A DNA stretch of 6,019 nucleotides from positions 1-6,019 of the forward strand of contig JAHWJJ010000295.1 in the NCBI GenBank assembly GCA_019348475.1, in the 5' to 3' direction. The stretch's first letter is position 1. Each line of letters starts with the position of its first letter. Made by a program: the position numbers and the translations under genes. The DNA is from Gemmatimonadota bacterium. GTDB taxonomy: Bacteria; Gemmatimonadota; Gemmatimonadetes; Longimicrobiales; Longimicrobiaceae. The notes beneath the pieces were generated by a model. It did not search any database and was not told where the DNA came from. It was given only the letters and a program-made list of their open reading frames with translations. Shown piece after piece: positions 4,590 to 6,019 of the stretch.

Positions 4590-6019
4590 ATGACCAGGCG
4601 AAAGACGGCGCTCCTCCTGGCATGCGCCATCACGGCGCTCGGCGGGCCGGCGCCCGCGGCGGCGCAGGACATCGAGGTGCTGGCGCAGGCGCGCGGCATC
4701 ACGCTCCCCGCCGGCTACTACGCCCGCGTGGCGCGCGATCCGGACTTCTTCGAGCTGCGGCGGGGGTGGCGAGATCGCGTGGCCCCCGCGGGCCGCGCCA
4801 CGGTGCCGGGCGGCTTCCGCGCCGCCGTGCTCCCCGCGCGCGGCGAGATGCGGATGGTGGTGATCATGACGCTGTTCTCCGACTCGCCCGAGCCGCCGTT
4901 CAGCACCGAGATCACGCACCAGCAGCTCTTTGGTCAGAACCCGCTGGGCAGCCTGACGGACTACTACCGCGAGATCAGCGGCGGGCGCGTTACGCTGACG
5001 GGGAACGTCCTCCCCTGGGTGCGCACTGGCGTGACCCGCGCGGCCACCGTCGGCACCGAGATGGGGCTGGGCGCCGACGCGCGGATCGGCGACTACGTGG
5101 TGGACGCGCTGAAGCGCGTGGACGCCACCGTCAACTTTGCGCAGTACGACAACAACGGCCCCGACGGCATTCCCAACAGCGGCGACGACGACGGCTACGT
5201 GGACGTGGCCGTCTTCCAGTACACGGAGGTGGCGGCCTCCTGCGGCGGAACGGGACCGTGGCCCCACCGGTCCAGGGTGCGCGGGTGGACGGGGCAGCCG
5301 TTCCGCACGGACGACCTGCGCCCCGACGGGCAGCCGGTGCTGGTGGACGACTACATCATGCAGAGCGTGGTGGACTGCGACGGGCAGCCGCAGTCCATCG
5401 GCACGATCGCGCACGAGACGGGGCACGCGTTCGGCCTGCCTGACTACTACGATCCCACCGGCGGCCTGCTCCCCGCGCAGCGGCGCTGGGTGCTGGGGTG
5501 CTGGACGCTGATGGCGGCCGGCGCGTGGGGGTGCGGCGACGGCGCCGTGTCCGGCAAGGTGGCCACGCCGTCGCACATGGGCGCGTACGAAAAGCAGCGG
5601 CTGGGGTGGATCGACGAGATGGACGCGGGCACCGCGCCCAGCGCCCTGTTCACGCTGCCGCCGGTGCAGTGGTCCGGCAAGTCGCTGCGCGTTCCGCTGC
5701 GTGGCGCGGACGAGTACCTGCTGCTGGAGTACCGCCCCAACACCGGCTACGACCGCGGCCTTCCGGCGGGCGGGGTGCTGGTGTACCACGTGGAGCCCTC
5801 GCGCCCGCTGCGGCCGTGCGCCACCTGCCCGCGCATCTACCAGATCGGGCTGCTGGAGGCCGACGGCGATGGCGCGCTGGTGCGCACCGCGGCCGAGGGC
5901 GGCAACCGCGGCGCCGCGGGCGACGTGTTCGCCGGCACACGCGTCCTGAACGACGCCACCACGCCGTCGCTGCGGCTGAACTCCGGAGCGGCGTCCAACG
6001 TGGCGCTCGGCATCACGGT
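4590..6019 (+). CDS. Secreted M6-family (immune inhibitor A-like) zinc metallopeptidase, C-terminus beyond right edge
   Basis: The frame is open from the ATG at 4590 to the window end, 476 codons, with no stop. Residues 1-25 form a Sec signal peptide (basic MTRRK, hydrophobic core, cleavage likely AAA|QD). The zinc site HETGHAFGLPD (275-285) fits HExxHxxGxxD: H275, H279 and D285 as ligands, E276 catalytic. Further M6-like features are WTLMAAGAWG (305-314), the conserved W-x-x-M-x-x-G turn, and PSHMGAYEKQRLGW (327-340). GDDDGYVD (198-205) looks like a Ca2+-binding loop. FSDSPEPPFSTEIT and GSLTDYYREISGGRV (about 96-136) match the family's N-terminal substrate-cleft region. Several cysteines (SCGG, DCDG, LGCW, GCGD, PCATCP) could form disulfides after export. 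The role is degradation of extracellular proteins. M6 enzymes often carry C-terminal beta or sorting domains, which would lie outside this window. It is the second gene after the lipoprotein. Confidence 0.93.
   Translation, partial: MTRRKTALLLACAITALGGPAPAAAQDIEVLAQARGITLPAGYYARVARDPDFFELRRGWRDRVAPAGRATVPGGFRAAVLPARGEMRMVVIMTLFSDSPEPPFSTEITHQQLFGQNPLGSLTDYYREISGGRVTLTGNVLPWVRTGVTRAATVGTEMGLGADARIGDYVVDALKRVDATVNFAQYDNNGPDGIPNSGDDDGYVDVAVFQYTEVAASCGGTGPWPHRSRVRGWTGQPFRTDDLRPDGQPVLVDDYIMQSVVDCDGQPQSIGTIAHETGHAFGLPDYYDPTGGLLPAQRRWVLGCWTLMAAGAWGCGDGAVSGKVATPSHMGAYEKQRLGWIDEMDAGTAPSALFTLPPVQWSGKSLRVPLRGADEYLLLEYRPNTGYDRGLPAGGVLVYHVEPSRPLRPCATCPRIYQIGLLEADGDGALVRTAAEGGNRGAAGDVFAGTRVLNDATTPSLRLNSGAASNVALGIT

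Noticed and set aside
4622..5443. 273-residue plus-strand open frame within the M6 gene
   Set aside because: It is in a different frame from the metallopeptidase and consists of repeated R/G/A/H residues with no domain.
4554..5789. 411-residue minus-strand open frame opposite the M6 peptidase
   Set aside because: Histidine-, arginine- and valine-rich shadow frame. The plus-strand frame carries a signal peptide, Shine-Dalgarno and the HExxH zinc site.

Overview
The window is very GC-rich and codes on both strands with G/C-ending codons. Its genes are two GT4 and one GT2 glycosyltransferases, a sugar-cluster-type methyltransferase, a VapBC toxin-antitoxin pair, a lipoprotein and an M6-family secreted metallopeptidase. 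The lipoprotein signal and the secreted protease point to a Gram-negative-type, high-GC bacterium. A Longimicrobium-like Gemmatimonadota would fit, but this is an impression from gene style only; Myxococcota or another high-GC phylum is not excluded.

Layout. On the minus strand, read from right to left, lie a GT2 glycosyltransferase (3920-2991), a GT4 glycosyltransferase that overlaps it by GTGA (2994-1849), a class I SAM methyltransferase (1096-308), and a second GT4 glycosyltransferase that overlaps the methyltransferase by 25 bases and leaves the window at base 1. This looks like a surface-polysaccharide or glycan-decoration cluster. A complete vapB-vapC pair on the plus strand (1195-1844) sits inside it. 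Its upstream region and vapB are clearly less GC-rich than the cluster, so it looks like an insertion that split the operon. vapC ends 4 bases from the convergent stop of the GT4 gene, and vapB faces the methyltransferase across a 98-base divergent region.

That region holds the most striking non-coding signal: three copies of ACTGTACA spaced exactly 21 bp apart (1123, 1144, 1165), followed on the methyltransferase side by a 14-bp inverted repeat (1098-1111). Same-face spacing and overlap with possible promoter boxes on both strands suggest an operator array for VapB or VapBC that might also control the downstream half of the glycan cluster.

Right of the glycan cluster, a 274-base divergent intergenic region (3921-4194) has a 12-bp perfect palindrome, a 9-bp GC stem-loop and a TTGACA box. 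It is followed on the plus strand by a small predicted lipoprotein (4195-4578) and, 11 bases later, a signal-peptide-bearing M6 metallopeptidase that runs off the right edge. These two are probably co-transcribed.

I see no CRISPR array, rRNA, tRNA or transposase. The genes belong to known families. What is unusual is the repeat array and its position between a toxin-antitoxin module and a split glycosylation operon.
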